A stretch of 5,471 bases of DNA from Clostridiales bacterium (GTDB lineage Bacteria; Bacillota; Clostridia; Peptostreptococcales; Anaerovoracaceae). A model generated the notes under the pieces. It searched no databases, was not told where the DNA came from, and saw only the letters and a program-made list of their open reading frames with translations. Below are positions 4,898 to 5,471 of this stretch, piece after piece. Numbering within the stretch: the stretch's first letter is position 1; each line of letters begins with the position of its first letter. The translations under genes were made by a program, and so were the position numbers. The DNA is taken from the NCBI GenBank assembly GCA_012511395.1, contig JAAZGD010000007.1:1-5471 (forward strand), written 5' to 3'.

Positions 4898-5471
4898 ATG
4901 GACATGATACTTTTAGGCTTAAATGTTGTTATACCTTTGTTTGTAATAATGGTCTTAGGTTACATCACAAGAAGAGCGGGCATTATAAATGAGAAAGGCA
5001 TAGGCCAGGTTAACAGGTTGCTCTTCTGGGTTTTTCTTCCCGCCATTCTCTTTGTAAGCGTATACGAAACGGATTTACGGTCAGTCTTTGATATCAAGAT
5101 AATTTTATACTCACTTATTGGTACAACGGTCGTATACCTTGTGTCCTTTATTATAGTCCCAAGGCTGACCTCGAGGAGAAATAAAAATGGAGTCATAATT
5201 CAGGCACTCATCAGAGGAAATGAAGTCTATTTCGGTTTTCCTGTAGTTGTGACTCTTATTGGGGCACAGCACTTAGGCCTTATGGCCATAGTGGTTGCTT
5301 TCGCAGTAATTATGTACAATGGTTATTCAGTTATAGCATTGGAGTATTACAAGGGTGATAAGGTGAACAAAGGAAGACTTTTAAAAAACCTTTTCACCAA
5401 TCCTTTGATTATCGCAACCGTTGTTTCATCAATATTTGTATTATTGAATATTATAATTCCTAAGATGATCA
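4898..5471 (+). CDS. AEC (auxin efflux carrier) family transporter, 3' end cut by window
   Basis: This frame is open from the ATG at 4898 to the window edge, giving 191 complete codons of a family protein that is normally about 300-320 residues. It encodes an integral membrane carrier of the AEC family, which in bacteria includes malate and other organic-acid permeases. Hydrophobic segments fall at about residues 5-21, 39-56, 67-86, 108-122, 127-150 and 168-188. Family-like features are NRLLFWVFLPAILF (39-52), the segment IRGNEVYFGFPVVVTLIG (105-122), and the next helix ending VIMYNGYSVIALEYY (137-151), where bacterial members typically have a YN motif followed by LEYY-like residues. A ribosome-binding site AAAGGA (4883-4888) lies 9 bases before the ATG, and a second, stronger GGAGG at 4873-4877 is too distant. 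It is divergent from the membrane-GNAT gene. The substrate cannot be inferred. Confidence 0.88.
   Translation, partial: MDMILLGLNVVIPLFVIMVLGYITRRAGIINEKGIGQVNRLLFWVFLPAILFVSVYETDLRSVFDIKIILYSLIGTTVVYLVSFIIVPRLTSRRNKNGVIIQALIRGNEVYFGFPVVVTLIGAQHLGLMAIVVAFAVIMYNGYSVIALEYYKGDKVNKGRLLKNLFTNPLIIATVVSSIFVLLNIIIPKMI

Overview
The window is AT-rich DNA with tightly packed genes, strong AGGAGG-type ribosome-binding sites and protein families common in Bacillota. A low-GC, probably clostridial, fermentative bacterium fits best. This is an inference from gene style and families, and nothing here fixes a species.

Region 1 (1-3194, + strand) is a compact three-gene operon. It holds the 3' part of an ArgE/DapE-like M20 metallohydrolase, a complete PepV-like M20 dipeptidase, and an IclR-family regulator. 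The intergenic gaps are only 2 and 1 bases, and the operon ends at a hairpin terminator. The likely theme is hydrolysis of small peptides or N-acylated amino acids under control of the local IclR protein. The substrates cannot be read from the sequence.

Region 2 (3188-3836) is the most unusual part. An intact tRNA-Arg (anticodon CCT) lies on the minus strand at 3717-3792. A 52-bp segment covering its 3' part (nucleotides 31-76) plus the first bases downstream recurs in direct orientation at 3188-3239, with 51 of 52 bases identical. This is the footprint of site-specific integration into a tRNA gene. The roughly 523-bp unit between the copies carries no integrase, only an 89-residue winged-helix ORF that looks like the C-terminal end of a larger AlbA_2/COG2865-type ATP-binding regulator. 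It reads as a collapsed integrative element. Each copy of the tRNA 3' end has its own, different hairpin terminator.

Region 3 (3833-4897) holds a minus-strand gene for an unusual fusion: an N-terminal FUSC/ArAE-type membrane domain joined to a C-terminal GNAT acetyltransferase-like domain whose acetyl-CoA loop is degenerate. Its stop codon overlaps the -35 box of the tRNA promoter. A 99-bp divergent intergenic region follows, with nearly coincident -10 boxes on the two strands and an adjacent inverted repeat.

Region 4 (4898-5471, + strand) is the 5' part of an auxin efflux carrier (AEC) family transporter, cut by the window edge.

I found no CRISPR array, rRNA or intact insertion sequence. 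The best candidates for something undescribed are the membrane-GNAT fusion and the minimal tRNA-flanked element.
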